Shown here one piece after another: positions 41,775 to 52,697 of a DNA stretch of 64,000 nucleotides (its first letter is position 1; every line of letters starts with the position of its first letter). This DNA comes from Symsagittifera roscoffensis (Eukaryota > Xenacoelomorpha > Acoela > Convolutidae). The stretch is from assembly GCF_963678635.1 (NCBI RefSeq), contig NC_087065.1:64168553-64232552 (forward strand). Direction: 5' to 3'. Made by a program: the position numbers and the translations under genes. The notes below the pieces were generated by a model. It saw nothing but the letters and a program-made list of their open reading frames with translations, did not search any database and was not told the DNA's origin.

Positions 41775-44700
41775 AATTTTAGAAAATGCTGGATTCTGAT
41801 TGGTTGATATCAAAATTTTTGAAAACTCCATGGTTAGATTGGATGATTTTTATTTCAGCTAGGCTAAGTAGCATATCCATTCAGTTTTTTTTACGTTAAG
41901 AACAATTGATTAGGAAATCTGCTGTTTTTATTCACTTTTATTCATTTTTTGAGGCTATTCAACTTTTTTTTCTAAAAAACTGGGACATTCCAAATATCCC
42001 ATTTTTTCATTCTCTACTCATTGAGATGCCGCACTGAATAGAAACGAAAGAGTTGTATGTACTGAATGTGGAAAAAAAAACACAAGTAAAGATGCGTCAA
42101 GACATCAAAACACTGTGGCCTTTTAAAGTGTTCCAATTGTAACTCTTAGACATATACCAGCGAGGAACTTAATAATCATATCATGAAGAAGCATTATTTT
42201 TGTCAACATAATGTTAAATTATGGGCTCCGAAGCCTCCAAAAACACTCCAAGAGAAGGTAAAATTAATGTATTAAAAAAAACTCTTAGAAAATACTTTGA
42301 ATTTTTTTTTACTGATTCTGAAAAGTCTATACAATAAAATTTAAAAAAAACTCTTGTAAAAATTATACAGTTTTTTCATGAATGTTCTTGATCTGCCATT
42401 TCTTTTTATTCAAGGGTTCTGATTGATGATAAAACCAGCAGTAATCGAGTTCAAATTGTCGTGAAACTTTCAATGGAAATCGATCCGAAAATCTTTAATC
42501 TAGTAAAAACTCCATTGTTGCAAGCCTGCGGAGATTTTGTTGAGATAAGTTTGTGGCAAAAGTGAATAACGGACGCTAATGATTGTTTGAGTATTTGTTG
42601 AGTTTTTAAAAAAACTGGAGATTTATAAAGCATCGACTAATTGAAAGTTTTTGCCTAGTTACTATTTTAAAGCTTTCCTTGTTTAGTGCTTGTAAAATTG
42701 TTCAGAGATTAGTGTTTGTTTAAGCAGATAATGGGGTTTAATTATTCAGAATTATATTTTTCTGCTGTTGTCTGACAGTTTCACAAATCAATTGATAACT
42801 GACCTAGAAAAGATGAAAAAATATTTGTTTTTGCCAACTTGTGAAAACTTCAACTTTATAATATACAACATTCTCAACCAAAAATTTACTTCAGTGTAGA
42901 AATTCAGAGTTGAAACAGCAAGATAATGTTTTCAGGTTGAGAAATCATTTAAAGATTTCTTGCGAAAGCTTTATGGTTTTAATTTGGTTTCGGATTATTG
43001 AACTTTTGTTGAGATGATGCATTTTTCCATCTAAAGTTCAATTTTCAAGAAAAAATTTTGTTCAGATTAAATTAATTGGATGATAGTAGATGAGGCAGAC
43101 GATGAAAAAAAAAAATTTGAGATAGAAACTCAATATAATTCATTAGGAGTTTTGAGATAGTTTTGTTAAAATTCAGCTTATAAATTATATCTTGAGAGAA
43201 AATCCAACATAAAAAGGTAATGTTTGGAAATTTTGTAATCATTTAATATATTAGGTAAATTTATACAAAAACTCAGATATATTGAGAATTTTCTTGTGAA
43301 CCAACTCTGACATCTTGTGGAAGATGATGCATGAAGCTGAATTAAAAATTTAGTTTCAAGATCTACTTTTCATTATTTTGGATAAAAAACGAAAAAAGTT
43401 TAATGTTGAAAGATTTTTAGAGAAAATAAAATGAAGCTTGCTGAAAATTTCTACAGACACTGATATTTTGGCAGAATCAGCCGTAGGATCTCCTAATTAT
43501 ATGAACTTTAACATGAAAACTAGAAAATTAGAAAATTACGTAGAACTATAGCTTTTTGCTTAATAAAAATGGCACCTTGATTTCCTTTTCTAAATCGACT
43601 TCTCTATGAAGCGTTCTTTTTGAAGCTTTTAGATGTTGCAGAAAAAAGGAACTAGGCCTAGTTGCGTATTTCTACTTCCAAAGATTTTCAGAATAAAAAA
43701 TCAAGCTGCTCTTAAATTGTTCTAAAAACTCAACGTAAAAATACAGCTTTAACTTCTCAATTTTTACACGTACTTTTGAATGCTTTAACTAGCACCAATT
43801 CTTTCTCACTGAGACTTTTTGAAAACACTCTGGACACAAATCAAGAGTAAAAAGATATTTAATAACTGTTTTGCATCAGAGGTTATCAGTTCTAATTTTA
43901 TCTCTGCCAGCAAATTGTTCGTTGAATTGAAACCATTCTCCTTCTAAGATCGCCACTCTCTTGCAAAGTGAATTCAATAGCAAAAACATGAAAAAAGCAG
44001 AAAGCAAGAATAACAAGATCAATTAGATCGGAAGCAACAAAAAACTAGCCCAAAACTTTGAGATTTCTGCAGTTCTTTCCAAAAATTTGCAATTTTTTCT
44101 GAAAACTTGATTTTTTTTCGAAATTTTTTTTAGGTTTCAGCATAGTCTCAGCTGGGTTCAGAACTTAATAATGAGTAAGATTATCTAATAAAACAGTTTT
44201 CAAGTCAAATTATATCAAATCTCATCGTGTTTTGAAGTTTTTTGAAAAAAATTTCAATTTTTCGGTTGAAAAATTCAAATCTTTGCCTATCTTACCATTG
44301 ATTTACCTTAAACCAAAAAAACATAATACTTTTATTACACAATCTACAATAAGTACTCACCAACTACATAACGCGTGCTGACATTTTTGCGAAAAACTAG
44401 ACATTTCCTTAAAAATCCAAAAATACTAATTTTTCCTAACATTTTCTTACCATCACACTGAAACCTTAGCATTCACTATCTTAATACATAGTGAAACCTA
44501 TTCCCTATCTTAATAAGTTCTTAATTCCCTACACTGAATCCTTGAAATCTATACACTATCTTAAAACATGGTAAGATCGAGCAAAACATGGTAAAACATG
44601 GTAAAACATGGTAAGATCTTAATTCCCTACAATGAATTTGTAATAAATAGGGAAATATATACGCTCTCCTAATACATGGGCAACTCGGGCGACGAAAAAA

Positions 44701-44880
44701 ACTTACCATCCGAAACTTACCATCTGGAGCCTTACCATCTTAAAACATTAGGAAAGCTATTTCCTATCTTAATACATATAAAATCTATTCACTATCTTAA
44801 TACATAGGTTGGTGACCGGATGCTCTTTTCCCTATCTTAATACATGGGGGTCACCAGCCACCCCCCCCCTGATCGCCTCA
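41775..44880 (-). repeat. Right inverted arm
   Basis: Inverted partner of 30310-35097. The zinc-finger exon region (about 42015-42255) is broken by indels here. The outer ~400 bases carry many copies of CTTAATACAT- and AAAACATGGTAA-type phrases, whereas the left end has only one or two, so this subterminal repeat has expanded on the right. No intact gene. Confidence 0.75.
44470..44850. repeat. Subterminal ACATGGTAA/CTTAATACAT repeats
   Basis: Phrases such as AAAACATGGTAA (four times at 44563-44615) and CCCTATCTTAATACAT recur many times just inside the right end. The left end holds one CTATGTTTTAAGATAGGGAAT block. Subterminal repeats are commonly transposase-binding sites in DNA elements. Confidence 0.55.
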
Positions 44881-45372
44881 CACATTACGTAAGTTAATAC
44901 GTAAGTGGTGTGGAGTAAAATTGAGTCATATAAAAAAAATTGAATGTATTAATTGAAAGAAAAAAATCAGGCGAAGTAAACTAATGTATGCATCTGGGTT
45001 TGTTTGTCTGTATGTATTTAATTAAGTGTAGATTTAAATGTAGGTATGTAAAATGCATGTATGTAAGTATATAAGTGAAGGAGTAAGTCAAAAAAATAAT
45101 TAGTAAAGAAGTATGAAAGAAGATGAGTTTAATTTAAGTAATGAAAACTAAGGTAAAATAAAATGAAATGAAACAAAGTAGAATAACACAAAATAAAGTA
45201 AAATAAAGCAAGAAAACAATCAAGTAGGTTGAAAAAAAGTTAAACGAAAAGAAGTTCAATAAAACAGCAAAAGATGAAAAGTAAGATGATTAAAGTGACT
45301 AAGTGAGGCTGTAATTAAACAAAAAAAGGAAGTGGAGAATAAGTGAAAAAGTACAAAAAAAATTTAAAAAAA
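44881..45372 (+). repeat. Continuation of the GTAAG-type array
   Basis: GTAAG, GTAAAAT and AAGTAAA phrases in the same orientation as the array left of the element, though sparser. No gene. Confidence 0.5.
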
Positions 45373-45750
45373 AGAAGTTATTAAATGATCCGTAGGAAAT
45401 TAAGCAAGACCGCAAAATTCATTGAACTAATAGCGGCTCTAATCATTATTATCAAATCTGTGAAGCCGTTGTCAAAGCTGTGAACCACAAAAATACAACT
45501 GAAAAACTGCTTACAGATCGCAAATTTCTAATTAATCTCCTAGCAAGGGAAGATGTAAGTAAGCTAAAAAGTAAATAAAGAAGTTATTAAATGATCCGTA
45601 GGAACTTAAGCAAGTCAGCAAAATTCATTGAACTAATAGCAGCTCTAATCAAATTTATCAAATCTGTGAAGCCGTTGTCAAAAATACCACTGAAAAATTG
45701 CTTACAGATCTCAAATTTCTAAGTAATATCCCAGCAAGGGATGATGTAAG
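45373..45750 (+). repeat. 205-base tandem duplication of an exon-like segment
   Basis: Two copies, from 45373 and 45578, begin AAGAAGTTATTAAATGATCC. Both contain an IELIAALI...KSVKPLSK-type peptide and a GCAAGGGA(A/T)GATGTAAGT end resembling a splice donor. The left outer arm has one copy (27560-27780, inverted). Small indels break the frame in each copy. This looks like an exon duplicated in tandem. Confidence 0.55.
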
Positions 45751-46660
45751 TTTATTCGAGATCGATGGTTTGTGAACAAATAGTGGTGTTGAAATGACTT
45801 GTGACTGCCAGTGAGTTCGAGACTGCTATTGTTTGAAAGGTAACTGCATAAAACTGTGCAGCTGAAATACGCACTGATAAACTTTTGGTTTTTTCAACTT
45901 AATGAGAAGACAGAAAATTATTCCGCTCAAATGGTCAGAAAGCTGTTGTTATAATTCCAGAGCCAGACATGACAGTACTTTACACACTCTTGATAAGTTC
46001 ATGTTTTAATCCGGCTGCATCATGCAATGACAAAAGCTTGGAGTCAGTCAAATACTTTTCCAAGGAACAGTTGTTCATAGCAGTTAATCCGCCATTAGGT
46101 CTCAAGTTATTTAAAACAACGTAGTTAAGGTTAAAAAAACTAACAAAAAACAACAAATAGCGGGAAAAAATAGACTCGTCTAGTTTTCGGTGGTAAATAA
46201 GCAAAAAAACTACCGAATTTTCTTTTGTTTTTCTGAAATTGCGCCAAGTTTTACAAAAAAAAATGAGTTTGGGGATCTTTCTTTCCCCTATTCTTTTTAC
46301 TTTTTCAGTTTTACACTCTTCCTTTCACCTCTCGAGAAACACGATATAGCGGTCATCTCCGATTTAGAATTTTGAATTTTCTGTATAGTTGAAAACCTTC
46401 TATATTGTAAAAGTTGATTATCAGTATCTTCATTACTCCCTCTTATTTCAATTTTCTTTCTGTGAAATTTGAAAAATTTATCATTTGCCATAGTTTTGCC
46501 AAGAAACGGTAACCGCCTTTGGAGAGTGATTTCAATTCACTGCCAGTTCACCATAAAATATAGCACAATTTGAGGAAATTGTTCACTGCTTTCAACAAAT
46601 AAGGTACGCTGCCAAAATGGAGGCCGTTTTTTTTATATACCATAAAATTCAATTTCACTT
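45380..46660. repeat. Right outer inverted arm
   Basis: Inverted partner of 26480-27800, sharing promoter, first-exon and exon-like segments. The copies are diverged, and neither carries an uninterrupted gene. Confidence 0.6.
46297..46491 (-). CDS. First-exon-like ORF of the right outer arm, 64 aa
   Basis: Begins ATGGCAAATGATAAA about 145 bases downstream of the TATA-like box (minus strand). Part of the peptide (GSNEDTDNQ) is still recognisable in the left arm, where frameshifts break it. It may be the start of the duplicated gene or transposon. No domain is recognised. Confidence 0.3.
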   Translation of the reverse strand: MANDKFFKFHRKKIEIRGSNEDTDNQLLQYRRFSTIQKIQNSKSEMTAISCFSRGERKSVKLKK

Positions 46661-47322
46661 ACACCAACCAATTTCAACTGCGTCGAAAAAAATTTTGCCT
46701 GAAACAAATATTACAATTAAAATGATTCATATGTTTAACCAGGAACAAAAATCAGGACCCCAAAAGTTGGAATTAGGAAGAATTATGCATCGTGTCCCAT
46801 GTTGTTAAGCTAGCTTAGCAAGATCCTAAGTTGGGGGTCTTCTTCTATTTCGTAGGAAAACTTTTCAGAACTACTGGTTTAAAAAAAAATATATAATCAG
46901 TTATAATCAATCAGACAATCATACTAGATTTAAGATTGAAACAAATCACCTTTATAGAAAAAAAGATGAATTATAGAAGACTAAAGTGGATTATGTTTTT
47001 TTTTTCAAATTTAATCAATAATAGTGAATTGAAAATCCATTACGTGGTTTCAGTTTATCACAAAAATCCATTATAAGGACACTATGGACAATTACATGGA
47101 TTTTTAGCCAAGAGACGTCGATGTGGGGTGCAATTTGCACATATTGTTTGAAAAAACTTTATTTTTTCTTTTTTCCAAAAAATGTTACTGCCGCGAAGAC
47201 TGTAACTTGTAGTGACTTTATTTAGTATGAACAATTTTTTTTACTAAATGAAGAAACCCAATTTCATCCCTTTTGCTATATAAATGTCTGTAAAGCAAAA
47301 AAAAGTAGACTGTAGTATTTGC
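46661..47322. other. AT-rich stretch, no gene seen
   Basis: Continues the inverted homology with 26285-26440 in its first ~200 bases. No supported gene. Confidence 0.35.
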
Positions 47323-47393
47323 TTATTTCACCATGACTGTCGAAGACGTCGAATAGCTATTTTTATCACACCACGCCGAAAAAAACGTGACTA
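47323..47393 (+). repeat. Dispersed repeat GCTTATTTCACCATGACTGT, copy 1
   Basis: The 20-base phrase GCTTATTTCACCATGACTGT and a following ATCACAC(C/T)ACGCCGAAAAAA recur at 49954-50035 in the same orientation, 2.6 kb away. A diverged inverted copy lies near 25535-25610. Confidence 0.55.
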
Positions 47394-47894
47394 TGATGCA
47401 GCAATTATCATCATAAATTGCAAAAGCTTTCAGTTTGCATGCTTTGGAGGGCCTACACAAACCAAAACCTGCAAGGTATTCAAAGATGTAATCAAAAACA
47501 AAATTTTCTTTTGCACAAGTCACGACTACTTTGCCAATATCGGCTCCAAATTGATTAACAAAAGTAACTATTAGACTAGCAGGTCTTCTACCACACTGAA
47601 AATTTTGGCAAAACTTTTGGTCTTCTAATCTATATTTCTTAGCTCAATTTACAATTTTGAATTAGTAGTTCACAATGATTCCAACTTTACAGCTAATTTT
47701 GTGACAAACATTTCTAAACAATTCTGCTGCATTTTTAGGCCAGGTATATTTTCTTTGGCAAAAAATTTAAATTCAAAATAATAGCATGTCGTAACAGATA
47801 AAATTGTCGGCAAATTGCTCTTATGGAACAAAATTGACGTTTTATAGTTAGTTTTTCGGTTTTTGTGCTGGTTTTTGTGCAGTTCTTGAAAAAT

Positions 47895-48143
47895 TCAGTG
47901 GAATAGTTGCGGGTTGTGCATGTTGCACTCTCTTGCAACATACGGAAGCACAGGATCCTTCTCCGATGACCTCTGGTTGAACAAGGGCACTCTACGGGTG
48001 GACTTCACTTGCAATCTTATGACGTCATTGATGTCTGTCTTGGGGTACAGACGCACAGTCCAGTCAACGAACAGATTTCCTTTGGTCCAAAGTGGGGAGA
48101 CGTACAGCATCAAGTTCGGATCGCCCTCCAGTCCGAGGAACAA
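47895..48143 (-). CDS. GC-richer exon-like ORF, 82 aa, unknown
   Basis: A minus-strand ORF within a ~300-base island whose GC content (about half) is well above its surroundings. The peptide (for example NLFVDWTVRLYPKTDI) has the mixed composition of a folded protein. A plus-strand frame over the same bases is also open, so strand is uncertain. It could be an exon of a host gene or a captured fragment. No domain is recognised. Confidence 0.3.
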   Translation of the reverse strand: MFLGLEGDPNLMLYVSPLWTKGNLFVDWTVRLYPKTDINDVIRLQVKSTRRVPLFNQRSSEKDPVLPYVARECNMHNPQLFH

Positions 48144-48350
48144 CTAAACAGAAGAACAGCCGTGGATGAACTAAAAGGCAACAAAAAGAATGAAGTTGTA
48201 GGTACAGCGCGAGCACAACTCTATCGCAAAATCAGTCATGCGAGGCCGACGCTTGTTCTGCGAGCTATTTTACGCTTGATTGTTTGAGGCAAAATATTTA
48301 AAAATTTTAAGCAAGCCTGAAAAAGATATGATCATCTTATAGGTGCACCC

Positions 48351-48716
48351 CAGGGGCGGATCTAGACTTTTCTCGAGCTGGCGGATTTTCAATTTTGTAA
48401 ACCTTTTTTTAGGTCGACAAAAATAATTTTCCGAGCTCTCCTAAAGTACTAAAAAGACCATGTTTTGGCCCAAATTTCTGCGCCGCAAGCAAAATTTTGA
48501 AAAAACAGACCAAAAATAGCGTTTTTAAGCACATTTTAGATACTTTTGACCAAAAAATTGCGTTTTTTCGGCGCGAGTTCCCCTAAAAATTAGTATTTAT
48601 GGGCACCGAAGGCGCCTTTCAGAAAAATTTTAGGGTCCGTCAGCTAAAAATGGATATCTCAAAATAGTAAAAAGGGGTGACCTTTTGTACCCCCGGCCTC
48701 CCTCAATCTGCCACTG
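48351..48716. mobile_element. hAT-type non-autonomous element with 8-bp target duplication
   Basis: The ends CAGGGGCGGATC and the complement of AATCTGCCACTG are imperfect inverted repeats. The element (366 bases) is flanked on both sides by GTGCACCC (48343-48350 and 48717-48724). The CAG-type end and 8-bp duplication are hallmarks of hAT transposons. No coding capacity. Confidence 0.85.
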
Positions 48717-48724
48717 GTGCACCC

Positions 48725-49300
48725 TATATAAGCAAGGAAAAGTAAATTAGCTACTTCAGATACTTTGGCTCCCAAATAATACAACTAAACCAAAACTGCT
48801 CGTATCAGAGCGATACCCTGATCCGACGGCACTTTAAAAAATACGCAATAATTCATCTTTTTATAAAAAATCAAAAAATAGTAAAACTTCCAAGTAAATG
48901 AAAACAAAAAGTTATTTTTTGGCTACTTACTAAAAAGACAATGGGTCGTTGGTGGATCCTTTTGTTTCTCTTAGTAAGTAAAATAAAACATAAGTCTCCC
49001 ACTAGATGAAATTATAGATCATAGTAGATTTGTTTCTATACTTGAAATATAACTATATAAACAGACAAATTGAAAGGGTTGATTAAATAAGTAGAAATGA
49101 GTTATAAATGGATGAACAACTGTCTTAAATACCAAAATAGGTTTAAGAAATTGAGGTTCAGCTATAAAATTTTCAGTTGAAGGAAAACATTAGAATCTTA
49201 TTTTTGTCAGATCTGGAGTGTTATATTTTTCCAAAATAATTTTTTAAAGGAAAATTGTAATTTAAAATTTAGAAAATTAGTTCAACACTGAAGTTAGTGT
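48725..49300. other. AT-rich stretch, no gene seen
   Basis: No supported gene or repeat. Confidence 0.35.
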
Positions 49301-49305
49301 AGAAT

Positions 49306-49791
49306 TTGCAATACTACACTACATATTACAATTTTATAACAATTTTCCTCAAATCGCATTTGGAACGATTTCTGACCGTGGATAAAAATTCACTCAAATT
49401 TTACTACCCAAAACTGAAAGATTTCGCCGAAACATCGTCACAGATCAGATATTTGAAAATTTTAATTGTTCCGAATAATTGGGGAGTCGAACTTTGTATT
49501 TGGGTGTATTTAATATTTGTATTAAAGACTTTGCATTCAATATTTTCTTTTTTGTTTGTTTTGCTAGTGCAAATAATCATCGGCGAGAGCTATATGAATT
49601 ATCATATTGAAGCCCAAACAGTAAGAAGCGACAATAAAAATTTTCAACCAAACACTACAGTTTCGAGAAAAATCGGTTTGAAAGTTTTAGTTTTGTATGA
49701 TTTCGACCATATAAAATTAGCGAGTAAGCTTATAATAAAGGCTTATTTTAAACTTTTAAGTGTTTTAAAAGCGTACAATAGCTTGAATTAA
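49306..49791 (+). CDS. 161-aa ORF with one membrane-like stretch, unknown
   Basis: One of the longer ORFs outside the retroelements. A polar N-terminal region (KFYYPKLKDFAETSS) is followed by a hydrophobic stretch around residues 66-92 and then another polar domain. The hydrophobic stretch could instead be a ~63-base intron (GTATTTAAT...TTTTGCTAG), which would join two polar parts in frame. No family is recognised. Confidence 0.3.
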   Translation: MQYYTTYYNFITIFLKSHLERFLTVDKNSLKFYYPKLKDFAETSSQIRYLKILIVPNNWGVELCIWVYLIFVLKTLHSIFSFLFVLLVQIIIGESYMNYHIEAQTVRSDNKNFQPNTTVSRKIGLKVLVLYDFDHIKLASKLIIKAYFKLLSVLKAYNSLN

Positions 49792-49951
49792 ATTGTAAAA
49801 ACTCAAATTTGCGTGAAAAGCGTTAGTTTTTGAGTATTTTAGCGCCTTTTTTTAATCATTTTTTTCGAAGTTCAAAATACGGCAAAACAATAAAAAAACC
49901 TTTTCTTTTTTTCATTTCTGTAAAAAATTTTTTAGTAATTGATTTTGATTA

Positions 49952-50135
49952 TGCTTATTTCACCATGACTGTTGAATGTGTCTAACCTCTAGTTTTTATT
50001 CAGCTCCTTTTATCACACTACGCCGAAAAAAAAATGAGACTAATTTGAAAAAAATGTTGTTGTTTTTTACGACTATGGTCGGAACATTCTGTGCTACTTG
50101 CACAGTAACCGGCTGTCCTTGTTTAGTTTGAACTA
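49952..50135 (+). repeat. Dispersed repeat, copy 2, plus GGTCGGAACATT block
   Basis: Second copy of the 47323 repeat, followed at 50079-50125 by a segment found inverted near 25415-25480 on the left side. These anchors extend the inverted pairing between the two sides of the window. Confidence 0.5.
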
Positions 50136-50882
50136 AGCACGTCAGTACTTTTTAGATGATATCAATATCACGTTCAAAAGTGGCTAGCTAAATAACCAAA
50201 AAATTTCGGAAGAAAAAACACATCGAGCAGCATCATTCTTCTTTTTTTTCATTTTTAACAATGTTGTTTCAACTTATTATCTAATCTGGAAGGTTTTGAG
50301 GTTTTGAACACAGGCTCAAAAGATTATTTTGTTTGTAATAGTTTTGAGTAAAGTTAAAACATTTTACAAACTAACAATTTGGAAATTTTGGGACAAATGC
50401 GCGACGGCGTTAATTTAAATTTTTTAATTTTAACTGAGGTAACCCACGTGACCGTACTAAAACGTAACTAGACGTTTGATGCATCAATTTTAGGTCTGCA
50501 TCATTCGATTCCTAATACATCATTTTAATTTTTCAAAAAAAAAGCTTCAACGTTTTACCTTTTTCTTCTTAAAGCTTGTTTTTTTTCTGTTATACAGCCC
50601 AAAATTCAATTATTTGCTACATCAAAATTTTATCTTGATTTTTGAATTTTATTGGTTGAAATTAACAAAAGCGAAAAAAAATCTGACGCTTATTTTCGAA
50701 CAGGAAGCGACTTAATAGCTTCAATGCTTTGGTAATTTTTGGCTGCATTAGAGAAAAGACCCGAAAATTTTATCAATTTTGTAGAACAAAAAATATGTTT
50801 CATCATAGAAGTTATTGATTACAGAAGATAAAGCTTTATTAATTTTGTAAAAGAAAAGTTAAGTTTCATAGAGGTTAATGGG
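50136..50882. other. AT-rich stretch, no gene seen
   Basis: No supported gene or repeat. Confidence 0.35.
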
Positions 50883-52697
50883 CAGTCGGAACATTCAGGA
50901 TTTTGCCTTGATACGTTCAGCCTTGTTATGCGTGACGATCCGCCAAATCAGTTCATCAAGGCCTTCCTTGGATGCCTTTAACTCTTTCCTAGATTCTTTA
51001 ATTCAAATTCAGTCATAGCTTTAAGCGGGTCTAACCAACACTGGTGTCGACTTTCACTCAAATTTTAATTGGAGATTTTTGGTTAACCAAAAACGAACCA
51101 TCAAAATCTTTCTTCGGTTCAACTAACTCACCATTATAAAATCATTTTAAGAGTGTCTTACGACATCTTACATCAATTCAACTGACTTTTACTTCTTAAC
51201 AGAAGAACAAGTAAATCTCAAAATAATTTCTAACGGTCACTTTTCGACGAACTGATTTAAAATTCTATTCTGATTTTTCATAATCGAATCTTGACAACAA
51301 GTCATGGATCTCGAATGAGATAAAGGATTCTTAAACACATTCAAAGTGAAGGGTATAACAGTTCTAAGAATGATTCCTTATCAAATTTCGAAGCTGGTCC
51401 TGTTCCCGACTCTACAAGTTTTGTTGCGACTCTCGAAAAAAAAGACGCAATATTTGAGCTCGGGGTGTTTTTTTCTTCAGACAAAACTCGACATTTTAAC
51501 GGAGAACTTTTGACGGATATTTTTTTTCATAATCAAAAAACTTTTGTGGTCTTGAGCTCAAACTTGAAAAAATATTTCATCTGTAATTATTTTGCGTAAA
51601 GCTATGGGGGTTTCAAGAATGCCAATTTGGTCTATTTGGGATAGCTCAAACTTGATAAAAAATATTTCACCTTTAATTATTTTGTGTACGGCTATGGGGC
51701 TTTCAAGATTGCTAATTTTTTTCTATTTGGGATAATTAACTCGCAATATTTTTCGTTCTATTAACGCGTAAGTGGAGATCTAGCCCGTCGTTGAAATTGT
51801 TCCAAATTGATTTAAGGCATGCCTCTTGGTCGATATAAAATAATATTTGCTAAGAATGCAATTCTATTGTACTTTTCATCAGTTGATTCCCCCCATTTGT
51901 ACTGCTTTGAGATATCCTTTTTGGTTACGGACCTTAAAATTTTTCTAAAGGTTTTATGGCGCCAATATAAATAACTTTGAGGGGGGAGCGCGCATTTTTT
52001 TTTGTGTAAAGTTTCCAGAAAAGTGCTTAAAAAGCGTTTTTTTGGCCTGTTTTCTCGAAATTTTGGCCAATTTTTCTAAGAAAAAAAGTCGACAATATTT
52101 TTAAAAATCCGCACCCCCCCCCCTAAAAAAATCCTAGATCCGCCCCTGGATGAAACGGTAAAGATATATAATTTCATTGCTTGTGCTGTTTGGGCGTAGT
52201 ATTTCGGACTAATTGTTCCGACTTTCGAAGGAAACGGAACATCTAAGCTCGGTGTGGTTTTTTTCTTCATTCAGTCAATTTTCGTTGATCGACATAAAAG
52301 TTTCAACAAATTTTTTTATAACCCATTAAAGATATCGACTTCCTGATATTGACTTCCTGAAATTGAAAAAGATATTTCACCTACGATTATTTTTGTAAAG
52401 TTATGGGGGTTTCAAAAATGCCAAATTGGCTTTGTTCTGGACTAAATTATGCGCTCCTTGAAGAATTTATTCATATTGCTGAGAGCGTAACGCGAATTAT
52501 TCTTGCGTGGCGAATTATTCCGCACAACAAAATCGTTCCAAATTGAATTGAGGCTAGCTAATTAGTCGTATTAATTTCGTACGACTCAACATTTCACACT
52601 TTTATATTGTCCAAAATTTATAGGTTTTCATCTAGGTTATCTTTTTTTTTGCAGAAAATGATTCGATATGATTTAAGGGACAGTCGGAACATTCAGG
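50883..52697. repeat. 1.8-kb block between 17-bp direct repeats
   Basis: CAGTCGGAACATTCAGG occurs exactly at 50883-50899 and 52681-52697. Inside, a segment with TTTCAC...GCTATGGGG(G)TTTCAAGA is present near 51570-51620, 51665-51715 and 52370-52425. A CGGAACATCTAAGCTCGG-like piece recurs as well, showing tandem duplication. A hAT-like element sits within. No gene. Confidence 0.5.
51880..52148. mobile_element. Second hAT-type non-autonomous element, diverged
   Basis: Related to 48351-48716 in inverted orientation: it ends GATCCGCCCCTG (52148), begins CAGTTGATT (51880), and shares TTTGAGATATCC and CCCTAAAATTTT-like phrases inside. No target duplication is left, so it is older. Confidence 0.6.

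Larger units (their letters stand above)
30310..44880. mobile_element. Large element with long inverted arms, 14.6 kb
   Basis: The outermost 16 bases, TGAGGCGATCAGGGGG (30310) and their complement (ending 44880), match exactly. They are followed by G-rich tracts (C-rich on the right) and then by kilobases of imperfect inverted homology. The left arm runs to about 35097 and the right arm from about 41775. The core of ~6.7 kb carries several small genes on both strands. There is no clear target-site duplication, and no transposase, polymerase or integrase that I can recognise. It may be a large foldback DNA transposon, an integrated linear-DNA virus-like element, or a chromosomal palindrome. 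The arms are clearly diverged, so it is not a simple assembly mirror. Confidence 0.7.

Noticed and set aside
30310-44880. Assembly-made mirror duplication
   Set aside because: The arms differ by many substitutions, indels and an unequal number of internal repeats, which a simple assembly mirror would not produce. Long reads would still be decisive.
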